The notes under the pieces were generated by a model, which saw only the letters and a list, made by a program, of their open reading frames with translations, ran no database searches and was not told the DNA's origin. A stretch of 64,000 nucleotides of DNA, from assembly GCF_004345605.1 (NCBI RefSeq), contig NZ_SLVY01000023.1, positions 1 through 64,000 of the forward strand. The letters run 5' to 3'. The stretch is from Rhodococcus sp. SMB37. GTDB lineage: Bacteria > Actinomycetota > Actinomycetes > Mycobacteriales > Mycobacteriaceae. Below, in pieces: positions 28,457-36,214 of the stretch; the stretch's first letter is position 1; every line of letters starts with the position of its first letter. Made by a program: the position numbers and the translations under genes.

Positions 28457-29383
28457 TCATGATTCGAAGGCTCTCGAGCAGGCTGCCGACGTCGCGCGGG
28501 CGGTGCCACGGTCGCGCTGATCCGTGGGGCTGCTGCTACGACCTGCGAGAGCCACACACACGAGGGCAACAGCGGCGAGCACGGTCCAATTGATCACTTG
28601 CAGCGCCCAGTACGCGCCGGTGCCGAGCTCAGTGGACGGTGTGACGAGATTCGATGCTGCGAACACCAACGTCGTATTGATCAGTGCGTGCGCCCACGCG
28701 GCAGACCACATCGACCCCGACAGAAGTCGAGCCCCGGAAAGGATGCATCCGGCGATCACGAGGTTGATGCTCGTCGCGACGACCTCCCGCATGGACAGTC
28801 CCCCACCCGAAGCGAAGCCGAGTGTGAGCGGCAGGTGCCACAGCGACCACGCGAGGGCGATGACGATGCTTGCCTTCCACGGACCGAGCGGCGTGAGCGC
28901 TGTCTGCAGCGCACCGCGCCAGCCGATCTCTTCGCCCGTCGTCATGAGCATTGCGAGGAGGGCGTACGGCAGCACCAACGGCAGCAGGCCGAACGCCTCC
29001 GGTGTCGGCTGCCACGCGACGATCCCGACAGCGAGGGCGGTGGTTGTCGTCACGGCGGGCACCGCCACGAAAACCGCAAGCATCAGCCCTGCTGTGCGGA
29101 GGGTTCGTCCCGTCCGGAACGGACGAAGCGCGGCCCACTGAGTGAAGGGAACTCGCCGGCCGCTTGCGAACCATGCCGCGACAGCTGCCAGCGCCGGCGC
29201 CCACGACATCACGGGGACAACGGCATTGAACGCGTCCGGGGACGCACCCGTCAGCCACAACGGCGCCATGACGACGCCGGTGATCCCGGCGAGCACGAGC
29301 GTGAACCACAACACCGCGCGTCGGATCGACGGATTTGGGGAAACGGCCACCTGCTCGGCCCGGACCGGAATCGGCGAGTTCAT
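28457..29383 (-). CDS. CPBP-family intramembrane glutamic protease
   Basis: A 308-residue membrane protein with about eight hydrophobic segments. The CPBP/Abi signature is intact: TGEEIGWRGALQ (paired Glu and Arg), SLWHLPLT (His), and WSAAWAHALINTT (His/Asn). In eukaryotes this family processes prenylated proteins; in bacteria roles include bacteriocin immunity and signalling. The ATG at 29383 sits after GAGGAG. It precedes no other gene in an operon, but lies on the same strand as the two-component genes 89 bp upstream, so cotranscription is possible. Confidence 0.85.
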   Translation of the reverse strand: MNSPIPVRAEQVAVSPNPSIRRAVLWFTLVLAGITGVVMAPLWLTGASPDAFNAVVPVMSWAPALAAVAAWFASGRRVPFTQWAALRPFRTGRTLRTAGLMLAVFVAVPAVTTTTALAVGIVAWQPTPEAFGLLPLVLPYALLAMLMTTGEEIGWRGALQTALTPLGPWKASIVIALAWSLWHLPLTLGFASGGGLSMREVVATSINLVIAGCILSGARLLSGSMWSAAWAHALINTTLVFAASNLVTPSTELGTGAYWALQVINWTVLAAVALVCVALAGRSSSPTDQRDRGTARATSAACSRAFES

Positions 29384-29472
29384 CAACGTCTCCTCTGGTG
29401 GGCCGTCCGGCCCTCACCCCGAGTTTCGCCGCTCGGCACCCGTCGCCGGATCCCCCGGCCGGATGTCCCGCC

Positions 29473-30144
29473 TCACCCGGAAGGATGAGACCTGCCGGCG
29501 AGTCCGTGCTCGTAGGCGAAGATGACGGCGTGCACGCGGTCTCGCAGGCCCAGCTTCGCGAGCACAGCGCGAACATGTGTCTTGACGGTGTTCTCCGTCA
29601 GATGCAACGCCCTGCCGATCTCGACATTCGAACGTCCGGCGGCAAGTTGCGTGAACACGTCCGCCTCTCGCGCGGTCAACACCGCGATCGCTGACCGGTC
29701 GGGCACCGGTGCTTGCCGCAGATACTCGAGAACGGACCCGGTGACTCCCGGCGCGAGCGCGGAGCTTCCTGCCGCGACATCGCAGATCGCTTCGACGAGA
29801 CGGCCCGGCGGAGTGTCCTTGGTGAGATACCCGCTGGCGCCTGCACGCACCGCACCGAGGACGAACTCGTCGAGGTCGAACGTCGTCAGGATCAGCACCC
29901 GTGTGGCCGGTGCCATCAGCACGATCTGCTCGGTGGCTCGGATGCCGTCCAGCCCAGGCATCCGAATATCCATGAGGGCCACGTCGATACGATGCGCGCG
30001 CACAGCGTCCACCGCCGCGGCACCGTCACCGACACCGGCAACCACATCGATGCGCGGATCTGCTCCGAGCACCGTCGCCAGGGAGTCACGCAACAGCACT
30101 TGGTCGTCGACGAGCAGAACCCGAACGGGGTGCGCGGTTGTCAC
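29473..30144 (-). CDS. NarL/LuxR-type response regulator
   Basis: A 223-residue two-domain regulator. The receiver domain has the acidic pair in VLLVDDQ, the phospho-acceptor Asp in VALMDIRMPG and Lys in GYLTKDTPP; the carboxy-terminal LuxR helix-turn-helix is LTAREADVFTQLAAGRSNVEI..LTENTVKTHVRAVLAKL. Starts at GTG 30144. It is the second gene of a histidine kinase-regulator pair (10-bp gap). The usual targets of such pairs are adjacent transporters; here the nearest same-strand gene is the CPBP protease. Confidence 0.92.
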   Translation of the reverse strand: MTTAHPVRVLLVDDQVLLRDSLATVLGADPRIDVVAGVGDGAAAVDAVRAHRIDVALMDIRMPGLDGIRATEQIVLMAPATRVLILTTFDLDEFVLGAVRAGASGYLTKDTPPGRLVEAICDVAAGSSALAPGVTGSVLEYLRQAPVPDRSAIAVLTAREADVFTQLAAGRSNVEIGRALHLTENTVKTHVRAVLAKLGLRDRVHAVIFAYEHGLAGRSHPSG

Positions 30145-30154
30145 AGGGCTTCCT

Positions 30155-31324
30155 CTACGGGGAATCGAGTACGGGGAATCGGGCGGTCAGAGTCCAGGAT
30201 GGCCCGGTGGTGATGTCGAAACTACCGCCGGCCGCCGCGACCCGTTCCGAGATGCCGGTCAGGCCGGTCCCCGGCGGCCCGGTCCGGAGCGGACCTCGCC
30301 CGCCGTCGTCGCTGACCTGGACGGTGACGTGATCCAGATGCCAGTCGACGGTCACCTCGACGGACACCGGGGCCTCCAGGTGGCGGAATGCATTGGTGAT
30401 GCCCTCCTGTACGAGCCGGACCAGAGCGACCTCGGTGTCGGCGGCGAGTGGTCGTCGCGTGCCGTTCTCGGTGAGGGACACATGATGCAGCGGCGTGGTG
30501 GCCCCGGCGACCAGGTCGTCGAGGGCATCGATGCCCGGCACAACATCCGAGGCGCCCGGTGGGCTCGCGTCGAGAACTCGCAGCATGCCGCGCAATCCTC
30601 GCAGCGCGCTACGCCCCGACTCGGCGAGCTGTGCAAGTGACTCGTCCGTATGCGCTTCGCCGGTGCCGACACGCGCGGCTTCTGCTTGCGCAACCATGAG
30701 CGTGATCGAATGCGCGATGACGTCGTGGAGGTCGCGTCTGATGTGTGCGCGCTCCGTCCGGCGCGCACGATCGAGTGCGGCCTGCGCGTCGGCTGCCGCA
30801 CGTTCGTTCTGCATCCGTGCAGTCCATGCGACACCCCACGTCACCGTCGCCACCGCGATGAGCAGTGTGGCCTCGAAGGTCTGCATCCATGGGGGCAGTT
30901 CACCGTCGGCCCGCGACGCCCCGATCGCCTCTGCCACTGCGATTCCGGCCAATGCCACTGCCAACGCGATCCACGGCCACGGTGTCGGCGCATCGAAGAC
31001 GACCCGCCACAGGACCAGCAGGAAGCACAGCGCGGACGGCAGCAGGATTCCGCTCGACCAACCCGGTACCGGCACGAATGCCAGCACCAACATTGCCGTG
31101 GAGGCGACAGCGAATGCGGCGACCGCGGATCGAGCGGTGAGGAAAACTGCACAGTGCAGGACGAGCGCGGCGGCGCCGATCACCGCGAGGTCGAGCGGGC
31201 TCGAGCCCGCCGCGTTCATCGCGACCATCAGCAACGCGGTGGTGGGTGCGAGGACCACGGCGGAGAGCAGCACCAGAAGTCGCCACTGCCGCGTGCCCTT
31301 GGGGTCGAACGTGGCAATGCGCAC
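30155..31324 (-). CDS. HisKA_3 sensor histidine kinase
   Basis: A 389-residue kinase with six hydrophobic segments in the first 170 residues, then the dimerisation/phospho-acceptor helix RAHIRRDLHDVIAHSITLMV (His phosphorylated) and an ATPase domain with VRLVQEGITNAFRHL and SDDGGRGPLRTGPPGTGLTG. Typical partner of NarL-type regulators. Start placed at GTG 31324, just before the first membrane segment; the upstream ATG-like start at 31360 is an alternative. The stimulus is unknown, probably sensed in the membrane since there is no extracytoplasmic loop of size. Confidence 0.88.
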   Translation of the reverse strand: MRIATFDPKGTRQWRLLVLLSAVVLAPTTALLMVAMNAAGSSPLDLAVIGAAALVLHCAVFLTARSAVAAFAVASTAMLVLAFVPVPGWSSGILLPSALCFLLVLWRVVFDAPTPWPWIALAVALAGIAVAEAIGASRADGELPPWMQTFEATLLIAVATVTWGVAWTARMQNERAAADAQAALDRARRTERAHIRRDLHDVIAHSITLMVAQAEAARVGTGEAHTDESLAQLAESGRSALRGLRGMLRVLDASPPGASDVVPGIDALDDLVAGATTPLHHVSLTENGTRRPLAADTEVALVRLVQEGITNAFRHLEAPVSVEVTVDWHLDHVTVQVSDDGGRGPLRTGPPGTGLTGISERVAAAGGSFDITTGPSWTLTARFPVLDSP

Positions 31325-31487
31325 GGTCGACGAGTCTAGTGGGCATCGCGAGCCGGACAAGTGAACCGAAGCCCGATTGCGGGGATCGTGCCTCCTTGAC
31401 GTGGTGCGTCGTCGAAACGAAGGCCTTGACCGGTCGGTGAGGTGAACTTACGTTTGCGTTCGGTGGCGTCGACTGAAGGAGCGAGCG

Positions 31488-32405
31488 GTGGCAACGACCG
31501 ATTCGGAGGCGACGGGTACTGGCCGGTCGCACACTCTGGGCACTGCGGAGTGGGTCGAGACCCGCGACGGGCGGCGGCTCTTCAGCATGGTGCGCACAGC
31601 CCCTGACGGGACCGATGCACCGACGGTCGTGTTCGAAGCCGGTGCTGCCGCGGACAGGTCGAGTTGGGCACTCGTGCAGCCTCGGGTCGCGCGGTTGACA
31701 CGCGCGATCGTGTACGACCGATCCGGACTCGGACGCTCACCCGTGGACCCGACGGGACGCACCATCGACCGCATGGCCGATGACCTGGGCGACCTGCTCG
31801 ACCACTTCGGTCCCGGACCGTTCATCCTGGTCGGCTCCAGTGCAGGCGGGCCCATCATCAGGCTGGCTGCGTCGCGGCGCCCGGAGCGGATCGCCGGACT
31901 CGTACTCGTCGACCCGGCCGACGAATCCTCCGACCTCCTGCTGGGTAAGGGATTCCGGACGGTCGAGAAGATCTCGATTCCTGTCATGCTCCTGCTCTCC
32001 CGTCTGGGCGTACTGAAGTACTTCTTCCGTTTCCTCCTCGACGCGTGCCCATCCGATGTCCGCGCAGACATGGAGCGAGAAGCATTCGACCCCAGGGTAT
32101 TCCGAACTCAACGAGAGCAGGCACGCACCTTCCTGGACGAGATCGCCGCGTGGCGCGACAACCCGCCCGCGCTCGGCGATATTCCCGTGACCGCGATTTC
32201 CGGAAGCCTTACCGGCGACGGCATGAATGCCGCTGCACGCGCATCCGCGAACGCGTCGCATGCCCATCGCGCCGCGCAGTCATCGCACGGTAGGCATGTG
32301 GTGGCCGAGAAGTCGAGCCACTACGTACCGATCACCGAACCCGAGATCATCGTCGACGAGATCGAGCGGCTGGGGCGGAACACCCCGGTGCGTGGATTCG
32401 GCTGA
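31488..32405 (+). CDS. Alpha/beta-fold hydrolase
   Basis: A 305-residue hydrolase starting at GTG 31488 behind GGAGCGA. Core motifs: VVFEAGAAADRSSWALV (oxyanion strand), YDRSGLGRSPV, nucleophile elbow LVGSSAGGPI (here GSSAGG), and a terminal His in AEKSSHYVPITEP. The nucleophile Ser and His are in place, so it should be active. Substrate unknown. It ends 1 bp before the stop of the convergent LysR gene. The family is broad (haloperoxidase-like, ester hydrolases). Confidence 0.82.
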   Translation: MATTDSEATGTGRSHTLGTAEWVETRDGRRLFSMVRTAPDGTDAPTVVFEAGAAADRSSWALVQPRVARLTRAIVYDRSGLGRSPVDPTGRTIDRMADDLGDLLDHFGPGPFILVGSSAGGPIIRLAASRRPERIAGLVLVDPADESSDLLLGKGFRTVEKISIPVMLLLSRLGVLKYFFRFLLDACPSDVRADMEREAFDPRVFRTQREQARTFLDEIAAWRDNPPALGDIPVTAISGSLTGDGMNAAARASANASHAHRAAQSSHGRHVVAEKSSHYVPITEPEIIVDEIERLGRNTPVRGFG

Positions 32406-32406
32406 G

Positions 32407-33324
32407 TCAACTACCAGAACCACGCACCGGGGGCGCGTTGTCGGTCGCCGGCACGATCGAGTGCGCGAGAGCCTGGACGAGGAACTCGAGCTCGGGTGTC
32501 GGGACCGTTCCCGTGCGTACCACTCCACATACAGGCACCCGAAGCAGATGTCGTTTCTCACGCATGAACTTGAGCCCCTTGCTCGGAGTCTCGGCGGCGG
32601 TACTGGCGTAGAGCACCGTCCATGCACGCGGGTTGGTGAGGACTTCGAGGGTTGCCGTGTGATCGCTTGCGATCGACGGACCGAAGCGTGCACGTCTGCC
32701 CACCTCGACGAACGCGTCTTCGATGACACGGTGCAACAGAACCTGGCTGCTGCGAGGAGGGAGCAGTAGCGGGTAGTGCGCCAGCTCGCCCAGGTCGACG
32801 GTCGAGAACGCCGACAGCGGATGCTGGCTCGAGGTGACCACCACCAGATCCTCGATCCCGAGCCGCACGGTCTCGAGCCCCGGCCTGTCCACCTCTCCGC
32901 GGATGAGGGCGAGGTCGGCTTCGCCGGAGGCGACGGCGTTGACGCGGTCGGTGAAGTCCTTGATGACGAACTCGACGTCGATGTGGGGGTATCGCTCGCG
33001 GACCTGGGAGATCGCGTCGAGGCTCTGCGTCGCGAAGCTCATGTTCGCGGTGATCCGGATGCTGTCGCGGGGTTCGGTGGCCACTTCGAACGCGCGCGCT
33101 TCGAGGCCGAGTACTTCCGACGCGATCGGCATCAGCCGCAGGCCGGCGGCGGTGAGCTTGACCGATCGGGTGGACCGGTCGAACAAGCTCGTGCCCAGCT
33201 CATGCTCCAGCTTCGCGATCTGGTGGCTGATCGCGGACTGCGAGATGAAGCACCGCTGCGCTGCGCGGGAGAAGCTGGACTCCTCGCCGACAGCGAGGAA
33301 GTAGCGTAGTTGTCGGAAGTCCAT
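32407..33324 (-). CDS. LysR-family transcriptional regulator
   Basis: A 305-residue LysR protein. The amino-terminal helix-turn-helix is canonical: MDFRQLRYFLAVGEESSFSR..AAQRCFISQSAISHQIAKLE. The effector domain follows (FVIKDFTDRVNAVASGEADLALIRGEVD). ATG at 33324 begins at the conserved position; the upstream extension to 33417 is in the promoter. It is divergent from ndh; the 124-bp gap has ATCCC (33367-33371) and GGGAT (33389-33393) as an imperfect operator-like inverted repeat. Control of ndh or of the adjacent hydrolase is possible but not shown. Confidence 0.9.
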   Translation of the reverse strand: MDFRQLRYFLAVGEESSFSRAAQRCFISQSAISHQIAKLEHELGTSLFDRSTRSVKLTAAGLRLMPIASEVLGLEARAFEVATEPRDSIRITANMSFATQSLDAISQVRERYPHIDVEFVIKDFTDRVNAVASGEADLALIRGEVDRPGLETVRLGIEDLVVVTSSQHPLSAFSTVDLGELAHYPLLLPPRSSQVLLHRVIEDAFVEVGRRARFGPSIASDHTATLEVLTNPRAWTVLYASTAAETPSKGLKFMREKRHLLRVPVCGVVRTGTVPTPELEFLVQALAHSIVPATDNAPPVRGSGS

Positions 33325-33448
33325 CAAACCCCATTTATGAGCGAAACAGATAACAGTTTTTCGAATATCCCAGGTTACTGGATTCCAAGGGATGTAGATA
33401 CCTAGGTTTGAAGTCATACAAGAACTTCAATGTGGAGGTATCGGCAGC

Positions 33449-34900
33449 ATGGGTGGTGCAAACAAGGGAGAGACGACAGTCGTCGACCGGACCGAGGTAG
33501 TGATCGTCGGGTCCGGGTTCGGCGCCCTTGCCGTAGCGAAGAAGCTGGGCAAGGCAGGCACGCCGTTCGTTCTCATCTCGGAAACCACCGAGCACCTGTT
33601 CCAGCCCTTGCTGTACCAAGTGGCGACCGGCGTCATCTCACCCGGCGAGATTGCTCCCTCCGTTCGTGCCATCCTCGCGAAGTACCCGAGCGCCGACGTG
33701 CGACTCGGCCGCGTGGTCGACGTGAACCCCGACGACAACACCGTCGTGTACGAGGCGGCAGGCAAGCGCCACACCCTCGGCTACGAGCACCTGGTCGCCG
33801 CGACCGGCGCCCGGCAGGCCTACTTCGGCCGCGACGAGTTCGCCGACCTCACGTTCGCTCTCAAGACGGTCGACGACGCCGAACGCCTGCGTCGCCAGAT
33901 CATCCGCTGCTTCGAGGAAGCACACATCACGACCGACCCCGAGCTCCGCAAGAACCTGCTCAGCTTCGTCGTCGTGGGCGCAGGCCCGACCGGCGTCGAA
34001 CTGGCCGGGCAGATCAAGGAACTCGCCCAGCGCTACTTCGCAGAGTCGATCGGCAACATCAAGGGCGAGGACGTCACCGTCACCCTCGTCGAGGGCGCCG
34101 ACAAGGTGCTCCCTCCCTTCGGCGGCAAGCTCAGCGAGTACTCGAAGGAATCGCTCGAAAAGGCCGGTGTCGACGTCGTTGTCAACACGATGGTCACCGA
34201 CATCGACGAGCATGGTGCCACCTTGAAGACGGCGAACACCGACGAAACCCACCGCCTCACGGCCGAGACGATCATCTGGTCGGCCGGGATCCAGGCCAAC
34301 GATTTCGCCGGCGTGCTTGCTGAACGCACGGGTTGCGAGACCGTCCGGGGCGGCCGACTTCTCGTCGACAACGACTTCACCGTCGGGCGCGCCGACAACA
34401 TCTACGCCATCGGCGATATGGTCACGCTCGACAACCTGCCCGCGCAGTCGCCGTTCGCAATGCAGGGCGGCAGGCACGTCGCGAAGATGATCCTCGGCAA
34501 GGTGCCCGCGGGAACCGCGTTCCAGTACCGCGATAAGGGCAGCATGGCGATCATCAATCGCTTCCGCGCGATCACCCGCGTCGGCAAGATCGAACTCACC
34601 GGCTTTATCGCGTGGGTTCTATGGCTTGCTGTGCACCTGGTGTACCTCGTCGGGTTCCGCAACCGGTACATCGCGGTGATGTCGTGGTGCGGGTCGTTCC
34701 TCGGCCACCGTCGTCCGCACTTCTACTACGCGCAGGAACTCGAACCAGCAGCCCCTGCCGAAGAAGAGAAGCCTGCCGCCGCGCCGAAGGCGGACGCATC
34801 AAAGGCCGGTGCGTCCAAGACGGACGCGACCAAGAACCTGAGCAAACGGGCGAAGAAGAAGGCTGCGGCCGCCGCACGTGTACCCGTCCCGGTCTCGTAG
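33449..34900 (+). CDS. ndh: Type II NADH:quinone dehydrogenase
   Basis: A 483-residue NDH-2. Two Rossmann motifs for FAD and NADH are VVIVGSGFGALAVAKKL and FVVVGAGPTGVELAGQI; AIGDMVT and the quinone-site region AMQGGRHVAKMI follow; the carboxy-terminal amphipathic region is GFIAWVLWLAVHLVYLVGFRNRY. It oxidises NADH without pumping protons. The last 45 residues are a Lys/Ala-rich tail (EEEKPAAAPKADASKAG..), an extension not needed for catalysis and seen in other actinobacteria. The gene marks the left neighbourhood of the large transposon, which lies 492 bp beyond its stop. Confidence 0.94.
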   Translation: MGGANKGETTVVDRTEVVIVGSGFGALAVAKKLGKAGTPFVLISETTEHLFQPLLYQVATGVISPGEIAPSVRAILAKYPSADVRLGRVVDVNPDDNTVVYEAAGKRHTLGYEHLVAATGARQAYFGRDEFADLTFALKTVDDAERLRRQIIRCFEEAHITTDPELRKNLLSFVVVGAGPTGVELAGQIKELAQRYFAESIGNIKGEDVTVTLVEGADKVLPPFGGKLSEYSKESLEKAGVDVVVNTMVTDIDEHGATLKTANTDETHRLTAETIIWSAGIQANDFAGVLAERTGCETVRGGRLLVDNDFTVGRADNIYAIGDMVTLDNLPAQSPFAMQGGRHVAKMILGKVPAGTAFQYRDKGSMAIINRFRAITRVGKIELTGFIAWVLWLAVHLVYLVGFRNRYIAVMSWCGSFLGHRRPHFYYAQELEPAAPAEEEKPAAAPKADASKAGASKTDATKNLSKRAKKKAAAAARVPVPVS

Positions 34901-34974
34901 GAGCCCGGTGCCTGAACGAAAGTTCCACGGACGAGGCCCGATCGCAGGCAGTTGTAAGGCTCAACGCAACGCTG

Positions 34975-35062
34975 CTGTTGGCCGGTGGTGATCAGATCAC
35001 GCAGACGCTCGGCAGGGGTATCCCAGCCGAGCGTTTGTGTCCTCGGATCGGCACCAGATGGT
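34975..35062 (-). pseudogene. 3' remnant of an IS30-type transposase gene
   Basis: On the minus strand this stretch reads RTQTLGWDTPAERLRDLITT, close to the conserved carboxy-terminal end of IS30-family transposases (NxRPRKTLGWxTPAERL). Nothing upstream on that strand continues the transposase, so only a scrap is left. It shows earlier insertion-sequence activity between ndh and the transposon. Confidence 0.55.
35005..35034 (+). terminator. Hairpin downstream of ndh
   Basis: Perfect 9-base arms ACGCTCGGC and GCCGAGCGT around a 12-base loop, followed by TTTGTGT. It could terminate ndh transcription, although it lies about 105 bp beyond the stop and partly within the IS30 remnant. Confidence 0.5.
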
Positions 35063-35387
35063 GAATGCCCGACCAGGCTGAGGTCGCGAGCGCTGACGGC
35101 CCGGGCACGGCGGTGACAGGGTGGCGATCCGCGTCGCTGTGGCGCGGAACAACTCCAGCGCCTCTGGTCCGAGGACGCATTCTGGTTCCTCGGTGTGTCA
35201 GCTCGGGGCGGTCTCCGCTGGTTCTGCATGGTCGGAGACGGGGTGTCGCCGACACCATCTCTGCGCGCGAAATCACGCTCACCTCGGGGTTCACGAGGAT
35301 AGGTGACTTAAATGTCACTTTTCGTCACCAACCCCGCACAGACCGTGAGTGACAAACCCCAGGTCGAAATAATGCGACCGATTTACC

Positions 35388-35392
35388 TGAGA
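35388..35392. repeat. Left copy of the 5-bp target-site duplication (TGAGA)
   Basis: TGAGA immediately precedes the left transposon end and is repeated exactly at 63135-63139 immediately after the right end. Five-base duplications are the standard for Tn7/Tn5053-type DDE transposition. Confidence 0.9.
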
Positions 35393-35483
35393 TGTAGGTT
35401 CTCGGATTCGGTGTCAGTTTCTCAATTTCATGTCAGTCGCCTGTCAGCGGCGTGTCGGTTTCTCAAATTCGTGTCAGTAGCGG
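35393..35483. repeat. Left transposon end with transposase-binding repeats
   Basis: Three 19-bp units share one pattern: TGTAGGTTCTCGGATTCGG (35393-35411), TGTCAGTTTCTCAATTTCA (35412-35430) and TGTCGGTTTCTCAAATTCG (35453-35471). Between and after them are shorter TGTCAG copies at 35431, 35442 and 35472. The 28-bp block starting at 35412 recurs at 35453, 41 bp further. All point inward, as expected for TnsB-type binding sites, and they end 13 bp before the first transposition gene, so TnsB binding may also repress that promoter. Confidence 0.85.
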
Positions 35484-35495
35484 GACCCTGAAAAA

Positions 35496-36113
35496 GTGCC
35501 CCGGACCAGCGAGGTTGAGGTCAGGTACGTGCAGGAATCAGGTGATCCTGTCGCGACGACCCTCGCTGCGGCAGATCCCTATCGGATGATCCTGGGCCTG
35601 CCGGTACGGAAAGTCCGCAGTCACCCCCATCAGCGCCACTATTCCGGGATGTTCTGGTCGGCCACCAACCGTGGCCACGTCCTCTACGAGAGCCGACTCG
35701 AACTGGACCGGTTGTGGCTGGCGGACTACGCACCGGAAGTGGTGCGGATCGCCGCACAGCCGATGTGGCTGTGCGGCCCGGACGGGAAGACCATGCGTCG
35801 GCATGCGCCCGATCTGCTGCTCCAACGCACAGACGGCGGATTCACGGTCGTCGACGTCAAACCCGCCGAGTTCGCCCGTCGCGACGCAGTTGCGCAGGTG
35901 TTCGCCTGGACCGAACGACTGTGTTCGAGTCGGGGCTGGTCGTATGAAGTGTGGACCGGTGCAAACCCAGTAGTGCTGGCGAACCTCCGAATCCTCGGGG
36001 GCGCTCGTCGTAGCGAGTGGATCGACCCCGCGGTGATGAGGGCACTCGACAGCGTCGCAGTGCCCGGGATGACCCTCGACGACCTCGCCGCATCGGTGAA
36101 CAGGCCCGGCTAG
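35496..36113 (+). CDS. tnsA: TnsA-like transposon endonuclease
   Basis: A 205-residue protein with the restriction-endonuclease fold of TnsA, which cuts the 5' ends of the transposon so that movement is cut-and-paste. The catalytic set is visible: Glu65/Glu69 in VLYESRLELDRLW, Asp106 in RRHAPDLLLQ, and Asp120-x-Lys122 in FTVVDVKPAEF, followed by a helical segment. The start is a GTG at 35496, right after the end repeats; GTG at 35529 is an alternative. It precedes tnsB by 101 bp. Shorter than E. coli Tn7 TnsA (273 aa), as in many TnsA of Tn7-like elements. Confidence 0.85.
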   Translation: MPRTSEVEVRYVQESGDPVATTLAAADPYRMILGLPVRKVRSHPHQRHYSGMFWSATNRGHVLYESRLELDRLWLADYAPEVVRIAAQPMWLCGPDGKTMRRHAPDLLLQRTDGGFTVVDVKPAEFARRDAVAQVFAWTERLCSSRGWSYEVWTGANPVVLANLRILGGARRSEWIDPAVMRALDSVAVPGMTLDDLAASVNRPG

Positions 36114-36214
36114 CGAATCGCGGTGCTGGCGAAGCTGTGGTCCGGTCTGTGGTCGGTGGACCTGACGGTGCCGCTGTCCGGACAGTCGCAGGTGTCCGGT
36201 GTAAGGAGCACGCC

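Noticed and set aside
35303-35318. GTGAC-N6-GTCAC inverted repeat as the left transposon terminus
   Set aside because: No matching sequence or duplication at the right side; the TGTAGGTTC ends with TGAGA duplications fit perfectly instead. It may be an unrelated operator.
35412-35430. First TGTCAG repeat as the left terminus
   Set aside because: The preceding 5 bases (TTCGG) are not duplicated at the right, and the 19 bp before it are themselves a repeat unit.
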